In this document: in pieces, positions 24,152 to 34,109 of the stretch
Position numbering within the stretch: the stretch's first letter is position 1
How the letters are laid out: every line of letters begins with the position of its first letter
From: Comamonas sp.
Lineage (GTDB): Bacteria; Pseudomonadota; Gammaproteobacteria; Burkholderiales; Burkholderiaceae_C
Assembly: GCF_009360615.1 (NCBI RefSeq)
Contig: NZ_SPEY01000020.1
Coordinates: 264,670 to 328,669, forward strand
Length of the DNA stretch: 64,000 bases
Direction of reading: 5' to 3'
Program-made: the position numbers and the translations under genes
The notes under the pieces: generated by a model
What the model was told of the DNA's origin: nothing
Seen by the model: the letters and a program-made list of their open reading frames with translations, nothing else
Database searches by the model: none

Positions 24152-24985
24152 ATGCATCACTGGACGGATTCAGCCCTAGGGCACTACCTCCTGGAATGGG
24201 AGCAGCAGCGCTTTGACGAGGCGGTGGCCGATATCTTCGGCTACCACGCCTTGCAACTGGGCTTGCCGCAGCTGCAGGGCCTGCGCGGCAACCGCATGCC
24301 TCATCGCTGGCTGGCACTGGAGGGGCTTGATCCCGTTCCGGATGCAAAAGCAGGCACTGTAGCGCAAGCGGCTGCGGCCCGAGTGTCACAGGCGCAGCCG
24401 CCCACCAATGAAACGCAGAATTTTGCCCCATTGATGCCGGCGCTGAGGACTGCCCCGGAGGCGCTGCCTTTTGCCGAGGCCAGCCTCGACCTGCTGCTGA
24501 TGCCGCATACGCTTGAGGCCTCCAACGACCCGCATGCCGCACTGCGCGAGGCCGCGCGCGTTCTGGTGCCGGAAGGACGGCTGGTGATCAGCGGCTTGAA
24601 TCCCGCCAGCCTGCTCGGATGGCAGCGCCGGGTGGAGCGCAGTGCGGGTTATTTGCCGGATCTGAGCCTGGGGGTTGGCTACTGGCGTTTGCGTGATTGG
24701 CTGCGATTGCTGAGTTTCGAGATCGAAGCCGTGCAATTTGGCTGTTATCGTCCAGCCACTCAAAGTGAAAAGTGGCTGGGCCGCTGGCAGTTCATGGAAG
24801 GCCTGGGCCACCGTTGCTGGCCGGTGATGGGAGGCGTGTATTGCGTGGTGGCTGTCAAGCGCGTGCACGGCATGCGCCTGATGAGCCCGAGCTGGCGCAA
24901 GAGCAGCGTGCCTGCCGGCATGAAGGCACCTGTGGCCCAGAGGCAGCCGCCGGACACGTTCTGGCGTAACAAGGAAGAAAATTGA
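24152..24985 (+). CDS. SAM-dependent methyltransferase, YafS-like
   Basis: A class I methyltransferase-like protein of 277 residues. The start at 24152 ([20 protein letters not shown]) matches the usual beginning of this family; a longer frame from 24098 would overlap gloB. The C-terminal half of the methyltransferase core is clear ([20 protein letters not shown], then [28 protein letters not shown]), while the Gly-rich SAM loop is weak. The gene lies between gloB and rnhA exactly as yafS does in E. coli, so orthology is likely. Substrate unknown. Its stop overlaps the rnhA start. Confidence 0.75.
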   Translation: MHHWTDSALGHYLLEWEQQRFDEAVADIFGYHALQLGLPQLQGLRGNRMPHRWLALEGLDPVPDAKAGTVAQAAAARVSQAQPPTNETQNFAPLMPALRTAPEALPFAEASLDLLLMPHTLEASNDPHAALREAARVLVPEGRLVISGLNPASLLGWQRRVERSAGYLPDLSLGVGYWRLRDWLRLLSFEIEAVQFGCYRPATQSEKWLGRWQFMEGLGHRCWPVMGGVYCVVAVKRVHGMRLMSPSWRKSSVPAGMKAPVAQRQPPDTFWRNKEEN

Positions 24986-25431
24986 ATCAAGTTGTGATCT
25001 ACACCGATGGCGCCTGCAAGGGCAATCCCGGGCCCGGAGGTTGGGGCGTTTTGCTGCAGGCCGGATCGGCACAGAAGGAACTCTTCGGCGGTGAACTGGG
25101 GACCACCAATAACCGCATGGAGCTCAAGGCCGTGATCGAGGCGCTGTCCGCGCTCAAGCGTCCCTGCGACGTGGTTCTGTATCTGGACAGCCAGTACGTT
25201 CGCAAAGGCATTACCGAGTGGATTCAGGGCTGGAAGGCCAAGGGCTGGGTCACCGCTTCCAAAGAGCCCGTCAAGAATGTCGAGCTGTGGAAGCAGCTGG
25301 ATGCGCTGGTGCAGGGCAGCGGTCACCGTATCGACTGGCGCTGGGTCAAGGGGCACGCCGGAGACCCGGGCAACGAGCGCGCCGATGCGCTGGCCAACAA
25401 GGGGGTGGAGATGGCGCTCAAGAACGGCTGA
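24982..25431 (+). CDS. rnhA: Ribonuclease HI
   Basis: RNase HI removes RNA from RNA-DNA hybrids. The family signature is complete: [18 protein letters not shown] with the first Asp, [13 protein letters not shown] with Glu, LYLDSQYV with Asp, and a fourth Asp in NERADALAN; the basic handle [13 protein letters not shown] is present. The start is a TTG that overlaps the TGA of the upstream gene (ATTGA), with AAGGAAGAAAA as ribosome binding site. In many relatives dnaQ follows rnhA; here a thioredoxin-like gene on the other strand follows. Confidence 0.95.
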   Translation: MNQVVIYTDGACKGNPGPGGWGVLLQAGSAQKELFGGELGTTNNRMELKAVIEALSALKRPCDVVLYLDSQYVRKGITEWIQGWKAKGWVTASKEPVKNVELWKQLDALVQGSGHRIDWRWVKGHAGDPGNERADALANKGVEMALKNG

Positions 25432-25457
25432 GCCAGGGGGCGCCCGGTTGCGCTGTC

Positions 25458-25784
25458 TCAGTCCGTGATCTGTGCCAGCGCTTGCTGGATCTGCTGCTCG
25501 GACTCGGGGCGCACGATGCGTGCCACTTCCTTGCCGTCACGCAGAAAAATCAGCGTGGGCCAGAGCTTGACGCGATAGCTGCGTCCCAGCGGCCTGCCGG
25601 GTCCGTCTTCCACCTTGATGTGCGCCACTTCCGGCTGGGCAGCCAGCGCAGCCTGCATCAGCGGCTGGGCGCGCTGGCAGTGGCCGCACCAGGGGGTGCC
25701 GAATTCCAGCAGGTTCGCGCCTTGGAGCGCATCGATGGCCTGCCTTGCGGGTTCGGTGGCCCGGTGGGTGGCTTGGTATGGCAT
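25458..25784 (-). CDS. Thioredoxin-family protein with WCGHC active site
   Basis: The 108-residue protein has the thioredoxin fold pattern LLEFGTPWCGHCQRAQPLMQAA, with the CGHC motif typical of protein disulfide-active thioredoxins, and a cis-Pro in RVKLWPTLIFLRDGKEV. No signal peptide is seen with the preferred start MPYQATHRATEP at 25784, so it is probably cytoplasmic. An upstream in-frame ATG at 25838 would overlap moeA. It lies downstream of moeA on the same strand and may share its transcript. Confidence 0.85.
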   Translation of the reverse strand: MPYQATHRATEPARQAIDALQGANLLEFGTPWCGHCQRAQPLMQAALAAQPEVAHIKVEDGPGRPLGRSYRVKLWPTLIFLRDGKEVARIVRPESEQQIQQALAQITD

Positions 25785-25837
25785 GTCGTATTTCCTGGAA
25801 TGGATCGAGGGGCGAAGGCCAGGCAGCGAGCCTGCCA

Positions 25838-27211
25838 TCAGATCAGTCCTTGCAGCAGCAGAACGTTGACGGACTCTCCGGGTTCCACATCGCCGCGTGC
25901 ATCGTCCAGCACGATGATGCAGTCGGCCGCGACCATGGAGCTGAGCACGCCCGAGCCTTGCGGGCCCGTGGTGCGTACGGCGGTCTGACCGTCCTCATTG
26001 CGCTCGAGCACGCCGCGCAGATATTCGGTACGGCCCGCACGCTTGCGCAGGCGCTCGCTGCTGATGGCCTGCAGCAGCGGCACGGGGGCGCAGCGTTCGC
26101 CTGCCAGCATGGCCAGCGCCGGGCGCACAAACATCAGAAAGCTCACCATGGCGGCCACCGGGTTGCCGGGCAGCCCCAGCAGCACTGCCGGGCGCTGGGT
26201 GGGTGACGTGCTGCTCTGCCGGAGCGAGCTGCCCGTGCCAGTCTTGATCGGGATGCCTGCTGATCGGGTCAATGAAATTCCTCCGGCGGGCGCGAGCAGG
26301 CCCACCGCCAGTGGCCGACCAGGACGCATGGCTACACGCCAGAACTGCACGGTGCCAAGGCGCTGCAGCATCGCACGGGTGTGATCGGCCTCGCCGGCGC
26401 TGATGCCGCCGCTGGTCAGCACCACATCAGCCAGGGTGGCTGCTTCACGGAGACGGTCTTCCAGCGCGCCTGGTTCATCGGGAACGGCCCCCAGGTCCAG
26501 CACATGGGCGCCCAGGCGTCGCAGCAACGCCTGCAGGCTGAAGCGGTTGCTGTCGTAAATGGCCGCCTCGCGCGGCTCGGTGCCGGGGCTCAGCAGCTCG
26601 TCGCCGGTGGAGAAATAGGCCACGCTGAGCCGGCGCCGCACACTGACCTGGCCCAGTCCCAGGCTGGCCAGCAGGCCCAGGGCGGCAGGGGTGAGGCGCT
26701 GGCCGGCCTGCAGCGCCACAGAACCTCGCTCCAGGTCTTCTCCGCGCAGGCGACGATTGGCGCCTGCGCGCAGGGCCTGGCCGTCAAACTGGATGGACTC
26801 CCCGATGGCGCTGGTCTGCTCATGGGCGACCACCGTATCCGCTCCGGCGGGCATGACCGCTCCGGTCATGATCTTCACGCATTCGCCCGCGCCAAGTCGG
26901 CCCTGCCAGGGTGATCCGGCCCGTGCCGTCCCCGCCACACGCAACCTCAAATGCGGGCCGGGCCCCGCCTGTGCCAGTTCGCTGCCGGCAAAGGCGTAGC
27001 CGTCCATGGCGCTGTTGTCATGGGGCGGTACGTTGACCGGGCAGATCACATCGGCAGCCAGCACACGATCCAGGGCGTCGGGCAAGGGCAGGGTCTCCAC
27101 CTCGGCGACGGCACCCAGCGGCTGCAGCAAGGCTTGCAGCTGTTGCAGCACCTGGTCGGTGGTCAGCGTCGGGGCGCTGGTGGAAGCGGCGGGTTGAAAA
27201 GTCGCAGTCAT
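25838..27211 (-). CDS. moeA: Molybdopterin molybdenumtransferase MoeA
   Basis: MoeA inserts molybdate into adenylylated molybdopterin. Family motifs are present: PLPDALDRVLAADVICPVNVPPHDNSAMDGYAF, GECVKIMTGAVMPAGADTVV, VAYFSTGDELLSPGT, VVLTSGGISAGEADH, and GLPGNPVAAMVSF. An unusual Ser/Thr-rich stretch of about 28 residues lies between GLLAPAGGI and RPAVLLGLPGNP (roughly 26200-26280), where relatives are usually short. The start is uncertain: 27211 (MTATFQPA) is preferred, 27250 possible. A small inverted repeat TGACGG / CCGTCA lies at 27234-27249 upstream. It follows mobA and moaA on the same strand. Confidence 0.92.
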   Translation of the reverse strand: MTATFQPAASTSAPTLTTDQVLQQLQALLQPLGAVAEVETLPLPDALDRVLAADVICPVNVPPHDNSAMDGYAFAGSELAQAGPGPHLRLRVAGTARAGSPWQGRLGAGECVKIMTGAVMPAGADTVVAHEQTSAIGESIQFDGQALRAGANRRLRGEDLERGSVALQAGQRLTPAALGLLASLGLGQVSVRRRLSVAYFSTGDELLSPGTEPREAAIYDSNRFSLQALLRRLGAHVLDLGAVPDEPGALEDRLREAATLADVVLTSGGISAGEADHTRAMLQRLGTVQFWRVAMRPGRPLAVGLLAPAGGISLTRSAGIPIKTGTGSSLRQSSTSPTQRPAVLLGLPGNPVAAMVSFLMFVRPALAMLAGERCAPVPLLQAISSERLRKRAGRTEYLRGVLERNEDGQTAVRTTGPQGSGVLSSMVAADCIIVLDDARGDVEPGESVNVLLLQGLI

Positions 27212-27294
27212 AACAGCAAGGAAATAAACCTCATGACGGAATGCCGTCACGGGCTGCGCGGCACTTCATGCTCTAGGCTCGGGGTGCCGGTGAA

Positions 27295-27960
27295 TCAGGA
27301 TGGGCGATAGGGGACGATTTGCTCCAGATCAAGCAACTGGGCCAGCGTGTTGGCGTTGCTGAAGGCCTGCTCGTCCCCGGGACGGTCAAATCGGGCCTGG
27401 GCGCAACGGTGCATGGCGGTCCAGGCGTCTATCTTGCGGCCACCGCTGGTGATGAAGCGCGCCAGGCTGGGGGCGAGTCCGGTCTGCAGCAGGCAGAACA
27501 CGGGCTGGGGACGCAGCCGTGGCGGTTGACCCGGCTGGGCATGCTCGGTATCCCAGCCATGAGCGACGACGATATCGGCATCGCCACGCGATGCCATCAT
27601 ATGCGCTGCCAGATCGGTAGGCAGCAGCGGCGTATCGCAAGGCACGCAAAGCAGCCATGGCGTGTGGCAGTGTTCGAGGCCGGCCATGAAGCCCGCCAAC
27701 GGACCGGGGTAGTCGGGCAGGCTGTCGGCACAGACCCTGGCATCCAGTGGCTGGCCCAGGGCGGCATAGGCCGCAGCATTGCGATTGGCATTGATGAGCA
27801 GGGGGCCGACCTGTGGGGCGAGCCGCTGCAGCGCATGCAGTGCCAGTGGCAGGCCTTGAAAGCTCTGCAGGCCTTTGTCCACGCCGCCCATGCGTGCACC
27901 GCGCCCCCCGGCCAGGACGCACCCGGTGATCTGGTCAGGAGTGATGCAGGAGTCAGCCAC
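27295..27960 (-). CDS. mobA: Molybdenum cofactor guanylyltransferase MobA
   Basis: MobA transfers GMP to molybdopterin to make the guanine dinucleotide cofactor. The nucleotidyltransferase motif [21 protein letters not shown] is at residues 14-34, and further motifs ([33 protein letters not shown]) fit. The start is GTG at 27960, overlapping the end of moaA by 8 bases, so the two are coupled. The presence of MobA suggests bis-MGD enzymes such as nitrate reductase or formate dehydrogenase elsewhere in the genome. Confidence 0.93.
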   Translation of the reverse strand: MADSCITPDQITGCVLAGGRGARMGGVDKGLQSFQGLPLALHALQRLAPQVGPLLINANRNAAAYAALGQPLDARVCADSLPDYPGPLAGFMAGLEHCHTPWLLCVPCDTPLLPTDLAAHMMASRGDADIVVAHGWDTEHAQPGQPPRLRPQPVFCLLQTGLAPSLARFITSGGRKIDAWTAMHRCAQARFDRPGDEQAFSNANTLAQLLDLEQIVPYRPS

Positions 27961-29095
27961 CGATATAGCTCATCTCGATGCGCCGACCCTGCCGAAGTGG
28001 CGTGTCATCGGGCGGCATTTCGCTGCGCAGCTGCGAGTAGCGATCGTCACGCTGCTGCCAGATAGGGGCTATGGCGGCCGCAATCTCGGCATCGCTGGCG
28101 CCGTTGCGCAGCAGGCTGCGCAAGTCCCAGCCCTGGCTGGCGAACAGACACAGGTAGAGCTGGCCTTCGGTGGACAGGCGTGCGCGGTTGCAGTCGCCGC
28201 AGAATGCCTGGGTCACACTGCTGATGACACCCACCTCACCCAGCTGCGGGTCATGTTGGCCGCGGGCATCGGCATAGCCCCAGCGCACGGCGGTCTCTCC
28301 CGGGGCGCTGGGCGCCAGCGGGATCAGCGGCAGCTCGGCGCGCAGGCGCGCTATCACCTCGTCCGAGGGCAGCACCTCGTCCATGCGCCAGCCGTTGGTG
28401 GCTCCCACGTCCATGTATTCGATGAAGCGCAGCGTGATTCCCGTGCCGCGGAAATAACGGGCCATGGGCAGGATCTGGTCGTCATTGGTGCCGCGTTTGA
28501 CCACCATGTTGACCTTGATGTGCGAAAGGCCAGCGGCCTGCGCAGCCTCGATGCCGGCCAGCACATCGGTCACGGGAAAGTCCACATCGTTCATGCGCCG
28601 GAACACGGCGTCGTCCAGCCCGTCGAGGCTGACGGTCACGCGATGCAGACCGGCGTCCTTCAGTGCGCGTGCCTTGCGCGCCAGCAGCGAGGCGTTGGTG
28701 GTCAGCGTCAGGTCCAGCGGCTGGCCGTCGGGCGTGCGCAGCCCGGCCAGCTGGGCGATGAGGGCTTCGATGTTCTTGCGCAGCAGCGGCTCGCCGCCGG
28801 TCAGGCGCAGCTTGCGCACGCCATGGGCGACGAAAAGTCCGGCCAGACGCGTGATTTCCTCGAAGCTCAACAGCGAGCTGTGGGGCAGATATTGGTAGTT
28901 CTTGTCGAAGACTTCCTTGGGCATGCAGTAGTTGCAGCGGAAGTTGCAGCGGTCGGTGACGCTGATGCGCAGGTCGCGCAAGGGCCGTCCCCATTGATCC
29001 TGCAGCAGGCCGGTAGGGGCCTGCAGGGAGCTGGGGACGATTGCGCTGCGGGATGCCGCACGCTCATCGACCAAGGGGATCACACGTTCTGCCAT
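27953..29095 (-). CDS. moaA: GTP 3',8-cyclase MoaA (molybdopterin synthesis)
   Basis: MoaA is the radical-SAM enzyme that starts molybdopterin synthesis from GTP. The N-terminal cluster motif [14 protein letters not shown], the [13 protein letters not shown] motif, the C-terminal cluster motif [21 protein letters not shown] and the essential C-terminal Gly-Gly (SYIGG) are all visible. The ATG at 29095 gives [16 protein letters not shown] and a 380-residue protein, slightly longer than E. coli MoaA at the N-terminus; the frame upstream of it belongs to no gene. It heads the moaA-mobA-moeA run. Confidence 0.95.
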   Translation of the reverse strand: MAERVIPLVDERAASRSAIVPSSLQAPTGLLQDQWGRPLRDLRISVTDRCNFRCNYCMPKEVFDKNYQYLPHSSLLSFEEITRLAGLFVAHGVRKLRLTGGEPLLRKNIEALIAQLAGLRTPDGQPLDLTLTTNASLLARKARALKDAGLHRVTVSLDGLDDAVFRRMNDVDFPVTDVLAGIEAAQAAGLSHIKVNMVVKRGTNDDQILPMARYFRGTGITLRFIEYMDVGATNGWRMDEVLPSDEVIARLRAELPLIPLAPSAPGETAVRWGYADARGQHDPQLGEVGVISSVTQAFCGDCNRARLSTEGQLYLCLFASQGWDLRSLLRNGASDAEIAAAIAPIWQQRDDRYSQLRSEMPPDDTPLRQGRRIEMSYIGG

Positions 29096-29147
29096 GGGCT
29101 CGATTGTGCCGCAAGCGCGAAGCCCGGGCCGGCAGCGGGCTTGTTGT

Positions 29148-29190
29148 AGGCTATCAAAATTGATAGCTGGTAGCGCTTTGTGGTAGTGTG
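29148..29190 (+). repeat. Dispersed repeat copy 2, with palindrome GCTATCAAAATTGATAGC
   Basis: A perfect 18-base palindrome at 29150-29167 runs into TGGTAGCGCTTTGTGGTAG, the core shared with the other copies in the window. It lies in the 97-base gap between DUF2889 and moaA, both on the minus strand. Confidence 0.55.
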
Positions 29191-29192
29191 GA

Positions 29193-29774
29193 TCAGGCTT
29201 GTGTAGTGGTTCCCCTGAGTTGGTGAGCCTGCGGCTTCCAGTCTTTGAACTCGGGGTAGAACTCGGCCACGCCGGGGCCGCTGAAGTCCCAGCCCAGGCA
29301 CTGGCCCAGATGTCGGGGGGGCAGGCCTGATGCATTCGTGCCGAACTGGTTGTGCACGGTGTGAAACGCGGGCGTCGCCATATTGAACAGCAGCTCGCGC
29401 AGGTGCGTGCAGCCCACCACCCCGCCCAGGTGGTCGGCAATGGCGCGGCGCCAGCCACGGGCGATGCAGCAGCCCACCATCTTCTGCATGGACCTTGTGG
29501 CCTGGGGGCAGTGACCCAGGGGGTGGTCGTCCATGGCGGCTTCTATGCCATGCACCACCATGTCCGCATCGACGGTCAGGCGGATCCACATGTGGTGAAT
29601 CGGCTTGCCTGCCGGCACCTTGCGGCGGCCGTGCAGCTCGATGTCATAGGTTTTCTGGTCGATCAGCTCGGCTTCCACGTCCCACATGCCGTCATCACGG
29701 GCATAGCCCCGGTATTTGACGTCGCGCATGTGGATGGGGGCTGGCGTGCGGCTGGCACTGGGAGGCAGGGGCAT
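29193..29774 (-). CDS. DUF2889 family protein, 193 aa
   Basis: The core [31 protein letters not shown] and [36 protein letters not shown], followed by the conserved [21 protein letters not shown], matches the DUF2889 family, whose function is unknown. Cys and His in the conserved region (HCP, GCTHL) could bind metal. The preferred start is [13 protein letters not shown] at 29774; the open frame extends to 29930 without family similarity. It lies upstream of moaA on the same strand. Confidence 0.8.
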   Translation of the reverse strand: MPLPPSASRTPAPIHMRDVKYRGYARDDGMWDVEAELIDQKTYDIELHGRRKVPAGKPIHHMWIRLTVDADMVVHGIEAAMDDHPLGHCPQATRSMQKMVGCCIARGWRRAIADHLGGVVGCTHLRELLFNMATPAFHTVHNQFGTNASGLPPRHLGQCLGWDFSGPGVAEFYPEFKDWKPQAHQLRGTTTQA

Positions 29775-29960
29775 GGGGTATCCGTTGTGATGGCGGGCGA
29801 CGACGGCGGCATGTCGGAACGAGGCTGGACCGCCCGCGAAGATCTTGAATCGGGTCTGGCGTGTCAGACCCGATTTCATTATCAAAGAGATAGCAGGCTT
29901 GTCCAGCACCGAGCGGACAGCGGGCAGCAAGGAAACGGTTCCGAGCCCTGTGGCAAGCGC

Positions 29961-30815
29961 CTAGCTGCTCGTGGGTATCTGTCCGGTGAGTGCTGCGGCC
30001 TTGAGGGCGGCCAGGTCGAGAACTTCCAGCTTGCCGCGACGCAGTTGCAGCCAGCCGGCCTGCTGCAGCTCCTGCAGGATCTGGTTGGTGGTCTGGCGTG
30101 ACAGGCCCAGCATGCGCGCAATCTGTTCCTGCGACACCGCCAGCTCGCGGTGGGTGCGCATGCGGTCGGCCCATTGCTCGTGGCCCATGGCCATCTGCAC
30201 CAGGCGGCACATCACACGCTGCGGTGCAGGCAGCACGGTCTGCTCCTCCAGCGCAATCAGGCTGGCGCGCAGCTTGTGGGTCAGCAGCAGGGCCATGTGG
30301 CGCCAGCAATGCGGGTTGGCATCCAGCCATTCGTGCAGTGGCGTTATCGGGATATGCAGCAGTGCGCAGGCGGTGTTGGCGCAGGCATCGTGGGTTCGGG
30401 GCTCGCCATCGAAGAGGGCGATCTCGCCCAGCCAGCTCGGCGGCTCGATCAAGGTCAGCAAGGCCGTGCGCGTGTTTTCCTGGAGAGCGGCCGTGCCGGA
30501 GATGCTGAGCGAGCCCCTGGCCACCGCATACAGGCCGCAGGGGGCGTCGCCGCGGCGAAACAGCCATTCGCCGGCGGCCAGCAGCCTTGGTTGGGCCAGT
30601 TGCTGCATCTGGGCGGTCAACTCCAGCGGCAGGGAACGGAACCAGCGGCCGGCCTGCACGATGGCCCAGAGGTCAATGGCGTTGACATGCTCGAAGCTGC
30701 CGCGCTTGCGTGCAGGGGGCACTGAGGCCAGTGCAGGCCTGGGTGAGGGGGTTAGCGCTTGTGTCGGTGGCATGACAGACGGCAAGGTTGATGCTGCGCC
30801 ACCATGCTCGGACAA
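29961..30815 (-). CDS. Crp/Fnr-family transcriptional regulator
   Basis: A cyclic-nucleotide-binding-like domain (LAAGEWLFRRGDAPCGLYAVARGSLSISG, then GEIALFDGEPRTHDACANTA) is followed by a winged helix (VSQEQIARMLGLSRQTTNQILQELQQAGWLQLRRGKLEVLD). The N-terminal Fnr cluster cysteines are absent, so it is not an oxygen-sensing Fnr; effector unknown. The length of 284 includes a 40-residue Pro-rich N-terminal extension; starts at 30815 or 30773 (MPPTQAL) are both possible. It is divergent from the DUF962 gene, with only 19-61 bases between starts. Confidence 0.88.
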   Translation of the reverse strand: MSEHGGAASTLPSVMPPTQALTPSPRPALASVPPARKRGSFEHVNAIDLWAIVQAGRWFRSLPLELTAQMQQLAQPRLLAAGEWLFRRGDAPCGLYAVARGSLSISGTAALQENTRTALLTLIEPPSWLGEIALFDGEPRTHDACANTACALLHIPITPLHEWLDANPHCWRHMALLLTHKLRASLIALEEQTVLPAPQRVMCRLVQMAMGHEQWADRMRTHRELAVSQEQIARMLGLSRQTTNQILQELQQAGWLQLRRGKLEVLDLAALKAAALTGQIPTSS

Positions 30816-30834
30816 GCGACCCGGAGATACAGCG

Positions 30835-31359
30835 ATGAAAACCCTAATCGATCAACTGTCCGGCTACGCCGGCTACCACCGCGACCCGCGCAATATCCTC
30901 ACGCACTACATCGGCGTGCCCATGATCATGCAGGCGGTGATCATTCTGCTGGCCAGGCCGCAATGGCTTGTGCCGGGTGGCATCCCGGTCTCCCTGGCCC
31001 TGCTGGCAGCGGTTGCCGCCGCAGTGTATTACTGGCGGCTGGACGGTCGCTACGGCCTGTTCATGAGCCTGGTGCTGGTCTCCATGCTGGTGCTGGCCAC
31101 TCCTGTCGCCGTACAGCCCCTGGGCGACTGGCTTGCCTGGGGGCTGGGCCTGTTCGTGCTCGGGTGGGTGATCCAGTTTGTCGGTCACTACTGGGAGGGG
31201 CGCAAGCCCGCGTTTCTGGACGACGTGACGGGACTGGTGATTGGTCCGCTGTTCGTGGCTGCCGAGCTGGGCTTTGCGCTGGGGCTGCGCAAGGAGGTGC
31301 AGACGGCCGTGGAGATGCGCTGCGGCCCCGTACGTCGCCGACAGCCCCTGAGTCCGTGA
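30835..31359 (+). CDS. DUF962/Mpo1-like membrane protein, 174 aa
   Basis: The start MKTLIDQLSGYAGYHRDPRNILTHYIGVPMI is typical of the Mpo1 family (yeast YGL010w, an Fe-dependent dioxygenase of long-chain 2-hydroxy fatty acids), including the conserved YHRDPRN and H in LTHYIG and WVIQFVGHYWEGRKPAF. Four or so hydrophobic segments span residues 30-145. The His residues fit iron ligands. Activity of bacterial members is inferred from the yeast protein. It is divergent from the Crp-family gene. Confidence 0.85.
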   Translation: MKTLIDQLSGYAGYHRDPRNILTHYIGVPMIMQAVIILLARPQWLVPGGIPVSLALLAAVAAAVYYWRLDGRYGLFMSLVLVSMLVLATPVAVQPLGDWLAWGLGLFVLGWVIQFVGHYWEGRKPAFLDDVTGLVIGPLFVAAELGFALGLRKEVQTAVEMRCGPVRRRQPLSP

Positions 31360-31582
31360 GGCCCTTTTCCCGGCGCATGAAGCGTTGACGGGAAAGGACG
31401 GAAAGCCTGCTTGATGCGCATTCATGGCGGTGCCGCCTGCCCGGAATACACCGCAGCGGGCCCCGCTTTCGAGCCTGTAATGCCAGCGTTAGGGTCATGC
31501 GCCTAAAATCACGGGCTGACCCTCAGATGCCGATGCTCAGTTGGCTCTGGCGGGGCTTTTTGTATTACTTCTCCCAACCATC

Positions 31583-32110
31583 ATGTCTCTGAACAATGTG
31601 ACCCCCGGCTCCAAGACGCCTGAAGTCTTCAACGTCGTCATCGAAATCTCGGCCAACTCGGCTCCCGTGAAGTACGAAGTGGACAAGGAATCCGGCTGCC
31701 TGTTCGTGGACCGTTTCCTGGGCACTGCCATGCACTACCCCGTGAACTACGGCTACGTGCCCCAGACCCTGTCGGGCGACGGCGACCCCGTGGACGTGCT
31801 GGTGATGACTCCCTTCCCCCTGCCCAGCGGCGTGGTGGTGCCCTGCCGTGCCATCGGCATTCTGGAGATGGAAGACGAGTCCGGCGTCGACGGCAAGGTT
31901 CTGGCTGTTCCCACACAGAAGCTGCTGCCTTCCTACGACAAGATCAACCACCTCAGCGATATCCATGAGCTGACCCTGCAGCAGATCGCCCACTTCTTCG
32001 AGCACTACAAGGATCTGGAAAAGGGCAAGTGGGTCAAGGTTCTGGGCTGGAAGGGCGTGGACGCGGCACACAAGGAAATCGTGGACGGTATCGCCAACTA
32101 CAAGGGCTGA
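31583..32110 (+). CDS. ppa: Inorganic pyrophosphatase
   Basis: This family I pyrophosphatase of 175 residues hydrolyses PPi. The active-site signature is visible: [15 protein letters not shown] with the three Asp of the family D-x-D-P-x-D motif, plus [22 protein letters not shown] region ([18 protein letters not shown]), [12 protein letters not shown] and [17 protein letters not shown]. The start [13 protein letters not shown] at 31583 is preferred; the longer frame lacks similarity. It stands alone between the DUF962 gene and the first chemoreceptor. Confidence 0.96.
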   Translation: MSLNNVTPGSKTPEVFNVVIEISANSAPVKYEVDKESGCLFVDRFLGTAMHYPVNYGYVPQTLSGDGDPVDVLVMTPFPLPSGVVVPCRAIGILEMEDESGVDGKVLAVPTQKLLPSYDKINHLSDIHELTLQQIAHFFEHYKDLEKGKWVKVLGWKGVDAAHKEIVDGIANYKG

Positions 32111-32248
32111 TCCAAACTAGTAAAGGGTCTCTAACCTTTACTTGCAGAGAAGCCTCTCTGTCTGCATCTATACAATTTGAAACGCACCCGGCGGATCTCG
32201 CTTGGTGCGTTTTTTCTTGCCTGTATCGATAAATACGAGGGGATGCGC

Positions 32249-34012
32249 ATGAGTTGGAAGATTTCAGACTGGCGCGTGGGGACCAAGTTGGGCATCAGCT
32301 TCACCGCGCTGGTGCTTCTTTCTGGATTGCTCGGGCTGGTGGCCTGGTTGCAGCTATCCAGCATTCATGCAGCAGGCCGCGAGGTATCGGAGGTGGCGCT
32401 GCCCAGCGTCTACAACGCGGCTTCCATGCGCTCCGAGTACAACCGCCTGCGCCGGCATGAGGCGGGAATCGCTACCTCACGCACCCTGGTCGAGATCGAG
32501 GGCTATGAGCAGCAGATCCAGCAGCGTCTGAAAACCATCGGCGAGCAGGAGAAAGTGGTCAATGACCTGATTGCCAGCCAGCCGCTGCGCGAGGCCTACG
32601 AGGGTTATCAGGCCAACAAGGCGAACTACCTGAAACTGCACCAGCAATTGCTGGCGCGGGCCCGTGACGGCGACTACAACACCGTGGACAGCCAGGCCGG
32701 CATGGCCGACGAACTGGGCCTTTTCTTCGCGGGGCTGTCCGAGCAGGCCTTCAGTCAGCTGGCGGAAAGCACGGGCAAGCTGATGGCGCTGCAACTTGAG
32801 AGTGCGGCACAGGCCCAGCAGGCCGAGAAATCCAGTTTCGAGCTGGCCCGCTACTGGCTGCTTGGCACGCTGGCGCTGGTGGTGCTGTTTGCCGCAGTAG
32901 TCGGCATTGCGATGACACGCGCCATCACGGCGCCCGTGGCCACGGCCGTTGAGCTGGCCCAGGCCGTGGCTGCCGGCAAGCTGGGCACGGTGGTGAAAAA
33001 CCAGCGCCGCGATGAGATGGGATTACTGCTCAACGCGCTGGAGGACATGCGTCGCCAGTTGTCCTCCGTGGTCCAGGACGTGCGCGGCAATGCCCATGGC
33101 GTGGCCCTGGCGTCCAGCGAGATTGCGCAGGGCAATGCCGATCTTTCATCGCGCACCGAAAGCCAGGCCAGTGCTCTGGAGGAGACGGCGGCTTCCATGG
33201 AGCAACTGGGCTCCACCGTGCGTCAGAATGCCGATAACGCCCAGACCGCCAATCAGATGGCCAGGAACGCCTCCGATGTCGCGGGTCGCGGGGGCGCCGT
33301 GGTGGCCCAGGTGGTGGACACCATGAAGGGTATCAACGACAGCAGCCGCCAGATAGCCGACATCATCGGCGTCATCGACTCGATTGCCTTCCAGACCAAT
33401 ATCCTGGCCCTGAATGCAGCCGTGGAGGCGGCCCGAGCGGGCGAGCAGGGGCGTGGCTTTGCCGTGGTGGCAGGCGAGGTCCGTACGCTGGCCCAGCGCA
33501 GCGCCGAAGCTGCCAAGGAAATCAAGCAGCTCATTCATGCCAGCGTGGAGCGCGTGGAGCAAGGCTCTCAACTGGTGGACAAGGCCGGTGCCACCATGGC
33601 GGAAATTGTGACGGCCATCGGCCGGGTGACGGACATCATGGGCGAGATCAGCGCCGCCAGCCGTGAGCAAAGCCAGGGCGTCGCCCAGGTCGGCGAAGCG
33701 ATCACCCAGATGGACCAGGCCACGCAGCAGAACGCCGCCCTGGTGGAGGAGAGTGCGGCGGCAGCCGATTCCCTGCAACGCCAGGCCAAGGCATTGGTCG
33801 ATTCAGTGGCGATTTTCCAGCTCGGCAATCAGGCTCCGGGCTTTGCGGCTGCGGCTTTGCGCAGCCGGGCGGAACCCTCGGAATCGACAGCGGCCAGGGC
33901 CGCCAAGGGGGCGAGCCCCGGGGTCTCGGTCTTGGCCGGCCAGGGGCCGGGCAAGGCCGTGTCTGCGGCCCAGCCCGCTTTGAGAGGTGATCAGGACTGG
34001 GAGCAGTTCTGA
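32249..34012 (+). CDS. Methyl-accepting chemotaxis protein 1, about 587 aa
   Basis: A membrane chemoreceptor. The start at 32249 ([15 protein letters not shown]) has GAGGGG 8 bases upstream. TM1 is about residues 14-36, a periplasmic four-helix-bundle sensor of about 150 residues follows ([16 protein letters not shown]), then TM2 ([21 protein letters not shown]), a HAMP region and the signalling hairpin ([37 protein letters not shown]). The C-terminus DWEQF resembles the NWETF pentapeptide that tethers CheR/CheB. Ligand unknown. It forms a tandem pair with the next receptor. Confidence 0.93.
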   Translation: MSWKISDWRVGTKLGISFTALVLLSGLLGLVAWLQLSSIHAAGREVSEVALPSVYNAASMRSEYNRLRRHEAGIATSRTLVEIEGYEQQIQQRLKTIGEQEKVVNDLIASQPLREAYEGYQANKANYLKLHQQLLARARDGDYNTVDSQAGMADELGLFFAGLSEQAFSQLAESTGKLMALQLESAAQAQQAEKSSFELARYWLLGTLALVVLFAAVVGIAMTRAITAPVATAVELAQAVAAGKLGTVVKNQRRDEMGLLLNALEDMRRQLSSVVQDVRGNAHGVALASSEIAQGNADLSSRTESQASALEETAASMEQLGSTVRQNADNAQTANQMARNASDVAGRGGAVVAQVVDTMKGINDSSRQIADIIGVIDSIAFQTNILALNAAVEAARAGEQGRGFAVVAGEVRTLAQRSAEAAKEIKQLIHASVERVEQGSQLVDKAGATMAEIVTAIGRVTDIMGEISAASREQSQGVAQVGEAITQMDQATQQNAALVEESAAAADSLQRQAKALVDSVAIFQLGNQAPGFAAAALRSRAEPSESTAARAAKGASPGVSVLAGQGPGKAVSAAQPALRGDQDWEQF

Positions 34013-34040
34013 GGTAGTGCCGGTTCTCATGATTTTTTCC

Positions 34041-34075
34041 AAACCCCGATAGCGAGCGCTGTCGGGGTTTTTTTT
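34041..34075 (+). terminator. Intrinsic terminator after chemoreceptor 1
   Basis: AAACCCCGA and TCGGGGTTT form a 9-bp stem with a 12-base interior, followed by a long T run (34068-34075). Confidence 0.85.
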
Positions 34076-34095
34076 CGAGCTTTCTCCAAACTGTC

Positions 34096-34109
34096 TTGAT
34101 ATTGATCAA
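34096..34109 (+). promoter_or_regulatory. Perfect FNR/ANR-type box in the long leader of chemoreceptor 2
   Basis: TTGATATTGATCAA matches the Fnr consensus TTGAT-N4-ATCAA exactly. It lies about 330 bases upstream of the second chemoreceptor. The stretch 34076-34437 carries no gene; besides this box it has TATGTA at 34141 as a weak -10 candidate. Control by oxygen is inferred. Confidence 0.6.
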
